Shown here: piece after piece, positions 1-5,331 of the stretch
Position numbering within the stretch: position 1 is the stretch's first letter
Layout of the letters: every line of letters starts with the position of its first letter
NCBI RefSeq assembly: GCF_000190695.1
Contig: NZ_GL870929.1
Span: 553,741 to 559,148 of the forward strand
Direction: 5' to 3'
Source of the DNA: Kingella denitrificans ATCC 33394
GTDB lineage: Bacteria; Pseudomonadota; Gammaproteobacteria; Burkholderiales; Neisseriaceae
Length of the DNA stretch: 5,408 nt
Notes under the pieces: model-generated
The model's database searches: none
What the model was told of the DNA's origin: nothing
What the model saw: only the letters and a program-made list of their open reading frames with translations
Translations under genes and position numbers: made by a program

Positions 1-53
1 GTAAACAATGCGGTTATTTTCTACACCTGAACAAGTAACAGGCAGCCTGAAAA
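1..53. other. Left-edge sequence beyond the toxin gene
   Basis: Apart from the DUS at 40-51 nothing can be assigned. There is no hairpin with a T-run, no TGT-type transposon end, and no repeat shared with the right side of the window. Short open frames reach the edge but none has a recognisable protein. Confidence 0.6.
40..51 (+). repeat. DNA uptake sequence, Kingella type (exact)
   Basis: AGGCAGCCTGAA is the 12-mer described as the Kingella DUS dialect, recognised by the ComP pilin during natural transformation. It lies two bases beyond the toxin stop codon, the usual place for intergenic DUS. No inverted partner is visible within the window, so it does not form a DUS-type terminator hairpin here, although a partner could lie beyond position 1. 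Confidence 0.88.
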
Positions 54-521
54 TCATAATTTGAAAAACAATCGCAATGGTTCATCAATCAATGCTTGAA
101 AACCCATTTTTTCGTAAAACAATTTAGCTGATTCATCTTTTGCTTCTACCATCACAGCAAACGCAGCAATATCAGAACGGCTCACGCGCTGAATTGCATC
201 AACCAACAATACGCGCCCTAATCCTTGTCCTGTAAATCGTTCATCAACTGCTAATCGTCCCAACAATACACACGGAATAAGCGGATATTTCGGCAATTTT
301 TTGGCTTCGCTTTCAGGCAGCAAGTCAAGGCAAATACCTGTCGCTGCCAACGTGTAAAAGCCAACTATCTCGCCTTGTTCATTTTCCGCCACAAAACACG
401 AACTCAATTTACGTTTTACATCTTGGCTAACGGTTTTCTGAAAGTAGTGATTAAGCGGTTCTGACGTGCAATGAAAAGTTTTGCGATTGATGGATTTATC
501 AAATGCTTTAATTTTAATCAT
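54..521 (-). CDS. GNAT acetyltransferase toxin (TacT/AtaT-like)
   Basis: Toxins of this family use acetyl-CoA to acetylate the amino group of the amino acid carried on charged tRNAs, which halts translation; the neighbouring DUF1778 protein neutralises them. The 155 residues show the GNAT fold in order: the N-terminal segment typical of this toxin group (FHCTSEPLNHYF), the central strands ending AENEQGEIVGFYTLA (45-59), the acetyl-CoA loop R95-x-x-G98-x-G100 (RFTGQGLGR), and LFYEKMGF with Y136 in the position of the catalytic tyrosine. The Gly-rich loop and the tyrosine are both intact, so the enzyme looks active. Length and pairing match TacT and AtaT relatives. Which tRNA it would modify cannot be read from the sequence. 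Its start overlaps the antitoxin stop by ATGA, without a strong ribosome binding site of its own. It is the last gene before the left edge, and a DUS begins just after its stop (reading on the minus strand). Confidence 0.9.
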   Translation of the reverse strand: MIKIKAFDKSINRKTFHCTSEPLNHYFQKTVSQDVKRKLSSCFVAENEQGEIVGFYTLAATGICLDLLPESEAKKLPKYPLIPCVLLGRLAVDERFTGQGLGRVLLVDAIQRVSRSDIAAFAVMVEAKDESAKLFYEKMGFQALIDEPLRLFFKL

Positions 522-790
522 GACTGAACCATTTTTTCGTGCAGTTTCATTGCTTCTTGCATGGCTACGGTAGGTTGGTTAGACGATCGCATGATTTCTA
601 CAAAACGCTGTTGGTCTGCCATAGATAATTTAACCATTTGATTTTCTTCAATGGTTTGTTTGGCTGCTTCTGATAGTGCTTTAATCATAAAATCGGTTAG
701 TGTTCTTCCCTCCAAATTAGCAGCTTGTTTAATCATTTGCTGAATTTCAATAGGAATACGCGCTTCAATTCGGGCATAAGTCGTGGACAT
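518..790 (-). CDS. DUF1778 ribbon-helix-helix antitoxin (TacA-like)
   Basis: This is the antitoxin of a type II toxin-antitoxin pair: it binds and blocks the acetyltransferase toxin and, with it, represses their common promoter. The 90 residues fit the DUF1778 family. The N-terminal half (YARIEARIPIEIQQMIKQAA, then a second helix to about 45) is the ribbon-helix-helix DNA-binding domain. The C-terminal half (about 50-90), with helical stretches around FVEIMRSS and MQEAMKLHEKMV, would wrap the toxin. The ATG at 788-790 has AAGGA at 803-799 eight bases upstream; a second AAGGA two bases from the ATG is too close to be useful. Its TGA overlaps the toxin start by ATGA, the usual antitoxin-first coupled arrangement. 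It is the first gene after tniQ and is probably transposon cargo, although a chromosomal location cannot be excluded without the left end. Confidence 0.9.
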   Translation of the reverse strand: MSTTYARIEARIPIEIQQMIKQAANLEGRTLTDFMIKALSEAAKQTIEENQMVKLSMADQQRFVEIMRSSNQPTVAMQEAMKLHEKMVQS

Positions 791-823
791 TTTCCTTATC
801 CTTTTACTGATTAAGAAAATTCT

Positions 824-853
824 ATTTTACGGCAAATTGCCACATTTTGTGAA
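824..853 (-). promoter_or_regulatory. Probable promoter of the toxin-antitoxin operon
   Basis: On the minus strand TTCACA (853-848) and TAAAAT (829-824) are separated by 18 bp, giving a reasonable sigma-70-type -35 and -10 pair. The -10 lies 33 bp before the antitoxin ATG. It is in the short gap after tniQ, so the pair can be expressed independently of the tns operon. Both hexamers are imperfect and no transcription start is known. Confidence 0.55.
831..841. promoter_or_regulatory. Second palindrome in the promoter spacer, candidate operator
   Basis: GGCAAATTGCC is a perfect 5-bp-arm inverted repeat around one central base. It abuts the 842-857 palindrome and lies between the -35 and -10 boxes. 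Two tandem sites would allow cooperative binding by the antitoxin or the toxin-antitoxin complex. The two palindromes do not share an obvious half-site, so only one may be the true operator. Confidence 0.4.
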
Positions 854-857
854 ATGT
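842..857. promoter_or_regulatory. Palindrome over the -35 box, candidate antitoxin operator
   Basis: ACATTTTGTGAAATGT is a perfect inverted repeat with 6-bp arms and a 4-bp centre, and it covers the putative -35 hexamer. Ribbon-helix-helix antitoxins repress their own operon by binding palindromes in this position, so it is a natural operator candidate. It begins one base after the tniQ stop codon (reading leftwards). No T-run follows, so I do not read it as a terminator. Confidence 0.5.
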
Positions 858-858
858 T

Positions 859-1881
859 TTATTGTGAATTTGAAGACATATACAACTCTTTATGCACATT
901 CCGATTCATTTGCGACACCATTTCCCGAAAGCTATCAGGACAATCCCGAAAATCTTTCAGTAAATGGTTGTAGCGAAACGCTTTATCCTGCCATGCCTGA
1001 ATTAGGTTGTTGGGATAATCTTGCAGCAACCATAAGCAAGCGTGAATGGTGCTGTGTCGCTCGGCTAGGCTACGGCTTTCCCAAATTAGGCGTTTGCTGC
1101 GGTCTAGGTTGAGTGGTTGCTGTTGAATTTGGTCGCATAAATAGGCGTATAGATTGGGCGCAAGTCGTTGTGATGTGGCAATCACAACGAAATGGTGCAA
1201 AATTTTCAGCCAATCTATTTCAGGCTGCCTGAAATGATAATGCGGGTCGGCAATTTGGTTTAACCACGTTTGCCATTGTTGCCCTATTTTATCGTTGGTA
1301 AATACAACGCTTTCACTTGGGCTTTGGCTTAAATCGTATTGGCAATGCCAACAGTATTTTAATGCTGTGAAATGGTGCAAATTCGGTCTGCCTAATTCTT
1401 GGCGATGAAAGGCAATGTATGCACCGCATTCAGGGCAGCAGTCGTGTAACATGGTTAGATGTTTGGGGCAAAAGGTGTGCAAAGCTACGCGCCATGATTT
1501 GCGAAAATACGATTCTTGGTCTTCTGCAAGGCATTTGGGGCAATAGGCAATGGCGTTGTTGTCGCGTTTGCGATGATTGGCTTTCAGGCTGCTTATCCAT
1601 GCTAATTGGCTGGAAATTCTATTGTATTCAAATAATTTACCTTTTAGGCTGTCTAGCGTTGTTTCATGAATTTGAGCAATCGGGCAGCCTGTTTTTTCGG
1701 CTAGCGCGTGGATTAACCAATCGGGTGCGTGTCGGTCTATATCTCTATTCCAAATTTCGTAATCAGGAAACAGCAAATGGTAAAAAGTTTGCACTTTCAA
1801 ACCATTGGCATGAGCTAACCGAATCAACCACGATGTAAGCAATTCATCGGGATAAGGTTTAGGGTGTGCTGGCAAAATCAT
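859..1881 (-). CDS. tniQ: TniQ-family target-site selector
   Basis: TniQ/TnsD proteins choose the insertion site, either by binding a specific chromosomal sequence or through a partner, and recruit TnsC there. The 340 residues begin with the family N-terminus (PYPDELLTSWLIRLAHANG, about 9-27). A double zinc-binding region follows: C114/C117 with C138/H141, then C149/C152 with C177/C180. The AYCPKC...FCPKH...CCPEC arrangement is diagnostic of TniQ. Residues from about 200 to 340 form a helical C-terminal region with no motif I can name; in TnsD-like proteins this part reads the attachment site. It is shorter than Tn5053 TniQ (about 405) and Tn7 TnsD (about 508) but longer than the smallest CRISPR-associated TniQ proteins, and no cas gene is nearby. 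It is the only TniQ here, so it must serve whatever targeting route the element uses. It contains a palindromic DUS (codons for FRQPE) and an 11/12 copy. It ends 68 bp before the antitoxin gene. Confidence 0.92.
   Translation of the reverse strand: MILPAHPKPYPDELLTSWLIRLAHANGLKVQTFYHLLFPDYEIWNRDIDRHAPDWLIHALAEKTGCPIAQIHETTLDSLKGKLFEYNRISSQLAWISSLKANHRKRDNNAIAYCPKCLAEDQESYFRKSWRVALHTFCPKHLTMLHDCCPECGAYIAFHRQELGRPNLHHFTALKYCWHCQYDLSQSPSESVVFTNDKIGQQWQTWLNQIADPHYHFRQPEIDWLKILHHFVVIATSQRLAPNLYAYLCDQIQQQPLNLDRSKRLIWESRSLAERHSTIHACLWLLQDYPNNLIQAWQDKAFRYNHLLKDFRDCPDSFREMVSQMNRNVHKELYMSSNSQ
1219..1233. repeat. Palindromic DUS within tniQ
   Basis: TTCAGGCTGCCTGAA reads as the Simonsiella-type DUS on the plus strand (1222-1233) and as the Kingella-type DUS on the minus strand (1230-1219). 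The symmetry extends to 19 bp (1217-1235). It supplies the codons for FRQPE in TniQ and does not disrupt the frame. Confidence 0.85.
1583..1594 (-). repeat. Near-match DUS (11/12) within tniQ
   Basis: The minus strand reads AAGCAGCCTGAA, one mismatch (position 2) from the Kingella-type DUS. The GCAGCCTGAA part is intact. It encodes SSLK in TniQ. Confidence 0.55.
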
Positions 1882-2771
1882 AGCAATTTATCCAGTTGGC
1901 GTTTGCGTTGGCTAGGCGAAATCCAGTTAATTGACTGCAAAATTGGTTCGTTAATGCACTCTGTTTTTTGTTGAATGGCGGTTACGGCTGCCTGTGTGAG
2001 TAGGCGCGATAATTCGCCAATATAGCCCTCGCTCATGCTGTAAAGTCGTGTAGCTAACGATATTTCATGCAAATTAGACGGCTGTTTGAGTGGCAGCATT
2101 CGTTCAAAGCTCATCAACAAACGTAGGAAATTTTTGTCCATTTCCCAACGTGGCAAAACGGCTGGCTCAAAACGATTGGCTAATTGGCTATCGGTTTGAA
2201 TGGCGCGGTATGCGTCTTTTATGCCTACACCGACAATCGGAATTTGCAATTCATTTCCCATGTATTTAATCACATTCAAAAAGGCTTTTTGCTTATTCAG
2301 GCTGCCTGAAAGAATGTGATGAATTTCATCAATAATCAGCATTTTCGTATTGATATATTTGAGTAAATGCAGCACTTGCGCTAATTTTTTATCGGTTCTG
2401 TCGTAGGCTTTGTAGGGCGCAAACAGTAAATCCAAAATAGCATTGTAAAAACGGCTTTCATCAGGCGTTGGCGGTGCTTGGATTAGCACAACTGGCGCAA
2501 TAATGCCGTTGCCGTTTGGGTTATCGTGTGCAGGGTGTTGGCGCAGAAAATGGGAAACCAACATCGTTTTGCCATTATTTGTATCGCCAACCAATAGCAT
2601 ATTAGGCATACGGTTCTGTTTGGGGAATACAAGCAAATCTTCCAATTTCGTCAAAATTTGTTGTGCTTGCGGATAGCCTATCCAACGTGGGGAACGTATG
2701 TATTCAATACGCGCTAAATCATCTAAATTCAGTTGCTCGGCTGCTTTGGGCGATAAGTGCGGATAATTCAT
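1878..2771 (-). CDS. tnsC: TnsC/TniB-type AAA+ ATPase, transposition regulator
   Basis: This ATPase joins the target selector to the transposase; relatives form ATP-dependent rings or filaments on target DNA. In its 297 residues the AAA+ motifs are complete. Walker A is GDTNNGKT (62-69, K68). Walker B is LIIDEIHH (145-152, D148 and E149). A sensor-1 region lies at IVGVGIKDA (179-187). A likely arginine finger is R200 in LANRFEP. A sensor-2-like helix starts at SEGYIGELSRLL (247-258). The DEIHHILSGS block and the ANRFEP...LPRW pattern are typical of the TniB family, and the length matches Tn5053 TniB (about 300) rather than Tn7 TnsC (about 555). It therefore lacks the long extensions through which Tn7 TnsC contacts its other partners. 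A palindromic DUS falls in the codons for LSGSLN. It overlaps tnsB upstream and tniQ downstream by ATGA and has only a weak ribosome binding site, so coupled translation is likely. Confidence 0.93.
   Translation of the reverse strand: MNYPHLSPKAAEQLNLDDLARIEYIRSPRWIGYPQAQQILTKLEDLLVFPKQNRMPNMLLVGDTNNGKTMLVSHFLRQHPAHDNPNGNGIIAPVVLIQAPPTPDESRFYNAILDLLFAPYKAYDRTDKKLAQVLHLLKYINTKMLIIDEIHHILSGSLNKQKAFLNVIKYMGNELQIPIVGVGIKDAYRAIQTDSQLANRFEPAVLPRWEMDKNFLRLLMSFERMLPLKQPSNLHEISLATRLYSMSEGYIGELSRLLTQAAVTAIQQKTECINEPILQSINWISPSQRKRQLDKLL
2296..2310. repeat. Palindromic DUS within tnsC
   Basis: A second TTCAGGCTGCCTGAA, again giving one DUS dialect on each strand. It encodes part of the LSGSLN loop just after Walker B, a region conserved in TniB proteins, so protein constraint and DUS sequence happen to be compatible here. 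Confidence 0.83.
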
Positions 2772-4630
2772 GATAAGTCGTCCAAATCATCAAAAGGTTG
2801 AATATCGTCAAATTCATGATTTTGCGTTTCAGGCAGCATGGCAGCGTGAAAATCATCTTTGGGCGTGGGTAATGCGGCTCGTGTGCGTTGGTCTAATTGA
2901 CGGCGTTGCTCGGCACGGCGTATCGCTTTGGTTTTGCCTTTGGCTTGCTGTTCTAATTCACGCATTCGGCTGTATGCTGCAAAAATCATGTTTTCATCAA
3001 TATTTTGCTTTTGCTCGCGTTTTAGTTGGCGTTGAATTTCGCGTAATTCCCAAATGCTAATAACTGGGTGCGAACTATCCCGATAAGGAATAGGGAAATA
3101 CATCAACAAATCAGGGTCATAAAACCAAATCACACTTAAATCGCGTGGGTCTATACGAAAGATAAATTGTCGTGCTTGCTTTGGATTGGTTGGGTCGGTT
3201 GCGCCAATCCAAGTGCGTAAAACATCATGCCAATAAGTGATTTTATGAATGGCAACACCATATTGCTGCACAGTTCGCATTTCAAATGGCATAAAAGTTA
3301 AGCGCAATAAAGTTTCATCAACCACTTTTTCAGGCAGCCCTACACCTACGGAATCATCATCGCCTAAAATCCCCAGTTTCCATTTGGCTAATGGCGACAT
3401 TCCCAAAGCGGAATGCACTCGTTGATGATAAACATCGGTAATAAATACCGTTAGCCACGTTTCAAATTCCGATAAAGTTAAGGCAGCCTTTTCTTCTGAA
3501 TCGTAATCTTGTCGTTCTCGTGTATTGGAAAAAGTTGTACCTGTTACACCGTGAATTTCGCCTAAAATTGTGCCAAGCAACCGCTCAATGTGTCCGCCAA
3601 AATTAGGTCTTGCCACAGGTCGCCATTCAATTTCAATGCCATACTGCTGACACGCTTTTTCTAACACTTTACCGCGAAACTCTTTGGCATTATCCAAATG
3701 AATTTTGCGTGGTAAACCCCACACAGCCCAACGTCCTTTCACTTCATGTTTCGCCAACCAGCTTTCTTTTGACAAAATACTGTGCGACAAACACAATCCA
3801 GCCGATAACGCGCTCGGTGGGTCAAACGACACATAAAATCCAGTAACCATGCGGCTGAATACATCAATCGCTAACGTAATCCACGGTCTGCCGATTGGTT
3901 TACGATACACATCATCTACTAGGATAATATCCAGTTTAGTATGGTCTATTTGCACGACTGCAAGCGGATAATCCGCATTTGGAAAATTGCCTTGTAATGG
4001 CGAAAATTTCATTTCAGCAGCTTGACGACTTAACCGTTTTGCCATTTTGATTTGTGGTGCAATTTTTTGAATACGATTGCGAATGGTATTGGTATGGGGA
4101 ATGGGTAAATTTTGTTCGTGGCAACGGCGCGAAATTTCTGTAATGATTTTTTGCGCGGATTTGCGTTGAATATTCAAATAATCCACTTCTAAAACTTGCT
4201 GAATAATTTGTTCTACTTCTACGGAAATTTGAGTTACTCCCTTATCGCTGCGCTGTTTGCGCGTTAAACCAGTTAAAACGCCAGTTTCCCGATACATTTT
4301 TAACCAACGATACACAGTACTAACGTGAACACCACATTCTGCTGCTCGCGCTTGAACATCTGCTTTTGTGTATCTTGATTGGCGAATAAGTGGCTCAATC
4401 ACATCAAAATGCTGTTGCGCTAATTCCCATTTTGACTCGAAAACACTATCTACATGATGAACATCGGCAGCCTGAAAAGCGGACAAATCCGCTAATTGCG
4501 CTTGATAAGTTGCGCCTGTTGTATTGTCGCGTAATTGATATGTGTCTAAATCTAAAACAGCCGTAATCGTGCAAATTTTGTTATCAAACAAAACCATTGC
4601 ACCTACATTCACATTCAAAGTTGCTTTCAT
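2768..4630 (-). CDS. tnsB: TnsB/TniA-type DDE transposase
   Basis: This is the transposase that binds the transposon ends and performs 3' cleavage and strand transfer. The 620 residues read in order as follows. A small beta-rich N-terminal segment covers about 1-50. A helix-turn-helix lies at about 88-113 (ECGVHVSTVYRWLKMY). A second DNA-binding region covers about 150-195. The integrase-fold core starts near 222, with D229 (QIDHT), D313 (HLDNAKEF) and E349 (GGHIER) as the catalytic triad; the D-E spacing is 35 residues and the triad is complete. A Mu-transposase-type C-terminal beta domain spans roughly 435-520, followed by a charged helical stretch (530-585) and an acidic tail ending FDDLDDLS. 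In known systems the TnsB tail docks on TnsC. The length lies between Tn5053 TniA (about 560) and Tn7 TnsB (about 700). No good Shine-Dalgarno precedes the ATG, which overlaps the tnsA stop, so translation is probably coupled. Confidence 0.93.
   Translation of the reverse strand: MKATLNVNVGAMVLFDNKICTITAVLDLDTYQLRDNTTGATYQAQLADLSAFQAADVHHVDSVFESKWELAQQHFDVIEPLIRQSRYTKADVQARAAECGVHVSTVYRWLKMYRETGVLTGLTRKQRSDKGVTQISVEVEQIIQQVLEVDYLNIQRKSAQKIITEISRRCHEQNLPIPHTNTIRNRIQKIAPQIKMAKRLSRQAAEMKFSPLQGNFPNADYPLAVVQIDHTKLDIILVDDVYRKPIGRPWITLAIDVFSRMVTGFYVSFDPPSALSAGLCLSHSILSKESWLAKHEVKGRWAVWGLPRKIHLDNAKEFRGKVLEKACQQYGIEIEWRPVARPNFGGHIERLLGTILGEIHGVTGTTFSNTRERQDYDSEEKAALTLSEFETWLTVFITDVYHQRVHSALGMSPLAKWKLGILGDDDSVGVGLPEKVVDETLLRLTFMPFEMRTVQQYGVAIHKITYWHDVLRTWIGATDPTNPKQARQFIFRIDPRDLSVIWFYDPDLLMYFPIPYRDSSHPVISIWELREIQRQLKREQKQNIDENMIFAAYSRMRELEQQAKGKTKAIRRAEQRRQLDQRTRAALPTPKDDFHAAMLPETQNHEFDDIQPFDDLDDLS
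3329..3340 (-). repeat. Near-match DUS (11/12) within tnsB
   Basis: The minus strand reads GGGCTGCCTGAA, differing from the Simonsiella-type DUS only in the first base. It encodes GLPE in TnsB. Confidence 0.55.
4465..4476 (+). repeat. Near-match DUS (11/12) within tnsB
   Basis: CGGCAGCCTGAA differs from the Kingella-type DUS only in the first base. It lies in the codons for FQAAD near the TnsB N-terminus. Confidence 0.55.
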
Positions 4631-5274
4631 TTTTTAAACCATATTGTTGATTTCATTGTGATAGGTTGATTTAAATCTAGGCCAACTTGCTGTGTAGCAA
4701 TCAAATACCACAACACAGGCAATAACTTGGCTTGATTATCTTCATTTTGAAAAATATGTTGAATCAGCGCGTTAGGCGTAGATTGCTTTAATTCGCGCAA
4801 TGTTTCATACAACAAATCCATATAAGGCTCGCTGTATTTACCTGCCAAACCATGCTGCCGATACGGTAAAAGAAACCGCGCATTTCGCAAAAAATCCGTA
4901 TGAATTTCTACTTCTGTAATCAATTTGAACCGCCAGCCATTTTGTTTGCAAAAACGTAAGGCTGCCTGAAATTTTGGTTTTAGTTGCTGCCAATTTTCGC
5001 GTAAATCGCTGCGATATTTCACTTCATACACAATCACATCACATTGATAATGCACCAACACATCAGGCGTATAAACATGGCGTTTGCCAGCAGTATCAAA
5101 CCATTCAATCGCCAATGGCTGAACTTCAAAACGCTGCACATCTTGATTGAATGCCAAAAGTGTCAAGAAATCTCGTTCTAATGATGATTCATAAGCTGCT
5201 GCGCCAACAGCTTTATTGTGTGGCGCAATGCCTGTGATGTTGCGGTAATTTTTAGGGATTTTGCGGATTGGCAT
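4627..5274 (-). CDS. tnsA: TnsA-like transposon endonuclease
   Basis: In Tn7-like elements TnsA is a restriction-enzyme-like nuclease that cuts the 5' strands at the transposon ends while TnsB cuts the 3' strands, making transposition cut-and-paste rather than replicative. This 215-residue protein has the TnsA N-terminal nuclease pattern: an ESSLERDF helix (E33 the likely metal ligand), a TPDV motif with D71, and EVK with E84 and K86. Together these form a complete PD-(D/E)XK site. Tn7 TnsA, as I recall it, has Q in place of E84; here the site is canonical. Residues from about 90 to 215 would hold the winged-helix C-terminal domain that contacts TnsC. At 215 residues it is shorter than Tn7 TnsA (about 273). 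The start at 5274 is supported by AGGTG four bases upstream and a family-like N-terminus. It is the first gene of the operon, and its stop overlaps tnsB by ATGA. It also contains an exact Simonsiella-type DUS. Confidence 0.9.
   Translation of the reverse strand: MPIRKIPKNYRNITGIAPHNKAVGAAAYESSLERDFLTLLAFNQDVQRFEVQPLAIEWFDTAGKRHVYTPDVLVHYQCDVIVYEVKYRSDLRENWQQLKPKFQAALRFCKQNGWRFKLITEVEIHTDFLRNARFLLPYRQHGLAGKYSEPYMDLLYETLRELKQSTPNALIQHIFQNEDNQAKLLPVLWYLIATQQVGLDLNQPITMKSTIWFKK
4959..4970 (+). repeat. DNA uptake sequence, Simonsiella type (exact), within tnsA
   Basis: AGGCTGCCTGAA matches the Simonsiella-type 12-mer exactly and encodes part of FQAAL in TnsA. Unlike the copies in tniQ and tnsC it is not flanked symmetrically, so it is not a Kingella-type DUS on the other strand. 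Confidence 0.82.
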
Positions 5275-5310
5275 AGCACACCTATAAAGATTAAATAACG
5301 GTTTAAACTT
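5275..5310 (-). promoter_or_regulatory. Short leader between the IS end and tnsA, with ribosome binding site
   Basis: Only 36 bp separate the IS end from the tnsA ATG. An AGGTG Shine-Dalgarno sequence (minus strand, 5283-5279) lies four bases before the ATG at 5274 and supports that start. The rest is AT-rich, with weak -10-like sequences and no convincing -35 box inside the gap. The tns promoter may therefore have been displaced by the IS, be a hybrid using IS-end sequence, or be replaced by read-through from the transposase gene. The gap is too short to hold the several transposase-binding sites expected of a Tn7-like end. Confidence 0.5.
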
Positions 5311-5331
5311 GGGGCTGTACTAGATAACTAG
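5311..5331. repeat. Putative terminal inverted repeat of the IS1016-like element
   Basis: The block starts GGGGCTGTACTAGAT and carries two CTAG tetranucleotides, at 5320-5323 and 5328-5331. It would be the outer end of the IS, where its transposase binds and cuts. The outer boundary at 5311 is fairly clear from the G-run. The inner boundary is a guess, because the opposite repeat is outside the window and cannot be aligned. Confidence 0.5.

Larger units (their letters stand above)
859..5274 (-). mobile_element. Core transposition operon of a Tn7-like (TnsA + TniA/TniB/TniQ) transposon
   Basis: Four genes in the order tnsA-tnsB-tnsC-tniQ run without gaps, and each adjacent pair overlaps by ATGA (4627-4630, 2768-2771, 1878-1881). 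This is the standard order of Tn7-like elements. The ATPase and TniQ have the size and motifs of the Tn5053/Tn402 TniB-TniQ branch, whereas a TnsA nuclease is absent from Tn5053 itself. The set therefore fits the Tn7-like lineages with short TniB-type ATPases, such as the comM-inserting Tn6022/AbaR-type elements of Acinetobacter; that comparison is from memory. No resolvase, tnsE, cas gene or CRISPR array is present. The coordinates cover the genes only, because no terminal repeats or target duplication can be identified. Confidence 0.85.

Noticed and set aside
1..57. Minus-strand open frame starting MIFRLP that overlaps the toxin stop and runs off the left edge
   Set aside because: The FRLP residues are simply the translated DUS at 40-51, a common source of false small genes in Neisseriaceae. 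Nothing else in the frame is recognisable.
8..64. 18-codon plus-strand open frame (MRLFSTPEQ...)
   Set aside because: Very short, no ribosome binding site visible, overlaps the toxin 3' end, and also reads through the DUS.
842..857. Inverted repeat after the tniQ stop as a transcription terminator
   Set aside because: Arms are only 6 AT-rich base pairs and no T-run follows in the direction of transcription. Its overlap with the -35 box fits an operator better.
783..1838. Plus-strand open frames opposite tniQ (783-1112 and 1419-1838)
   Set aside because: They lie antisense to a well-supported TniQ whose zinc motifs occupy the other strand. Their translations have no domain features and read as antisense shadows.
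2828..3490. Further DUS-like cores at 2828-2839 and 3481-3492
   Set aside because: Only about 10 of 12 bases match, with changes inside or at the end of the conserved core, so they are not counted as DUS.
2770..3846. Plus-strand open frames opposite tnsB (2770-3060 and 3610-3846)
   Set aside because: Antisense to conserved transposase sequence, with no start signals or recognisable protein.
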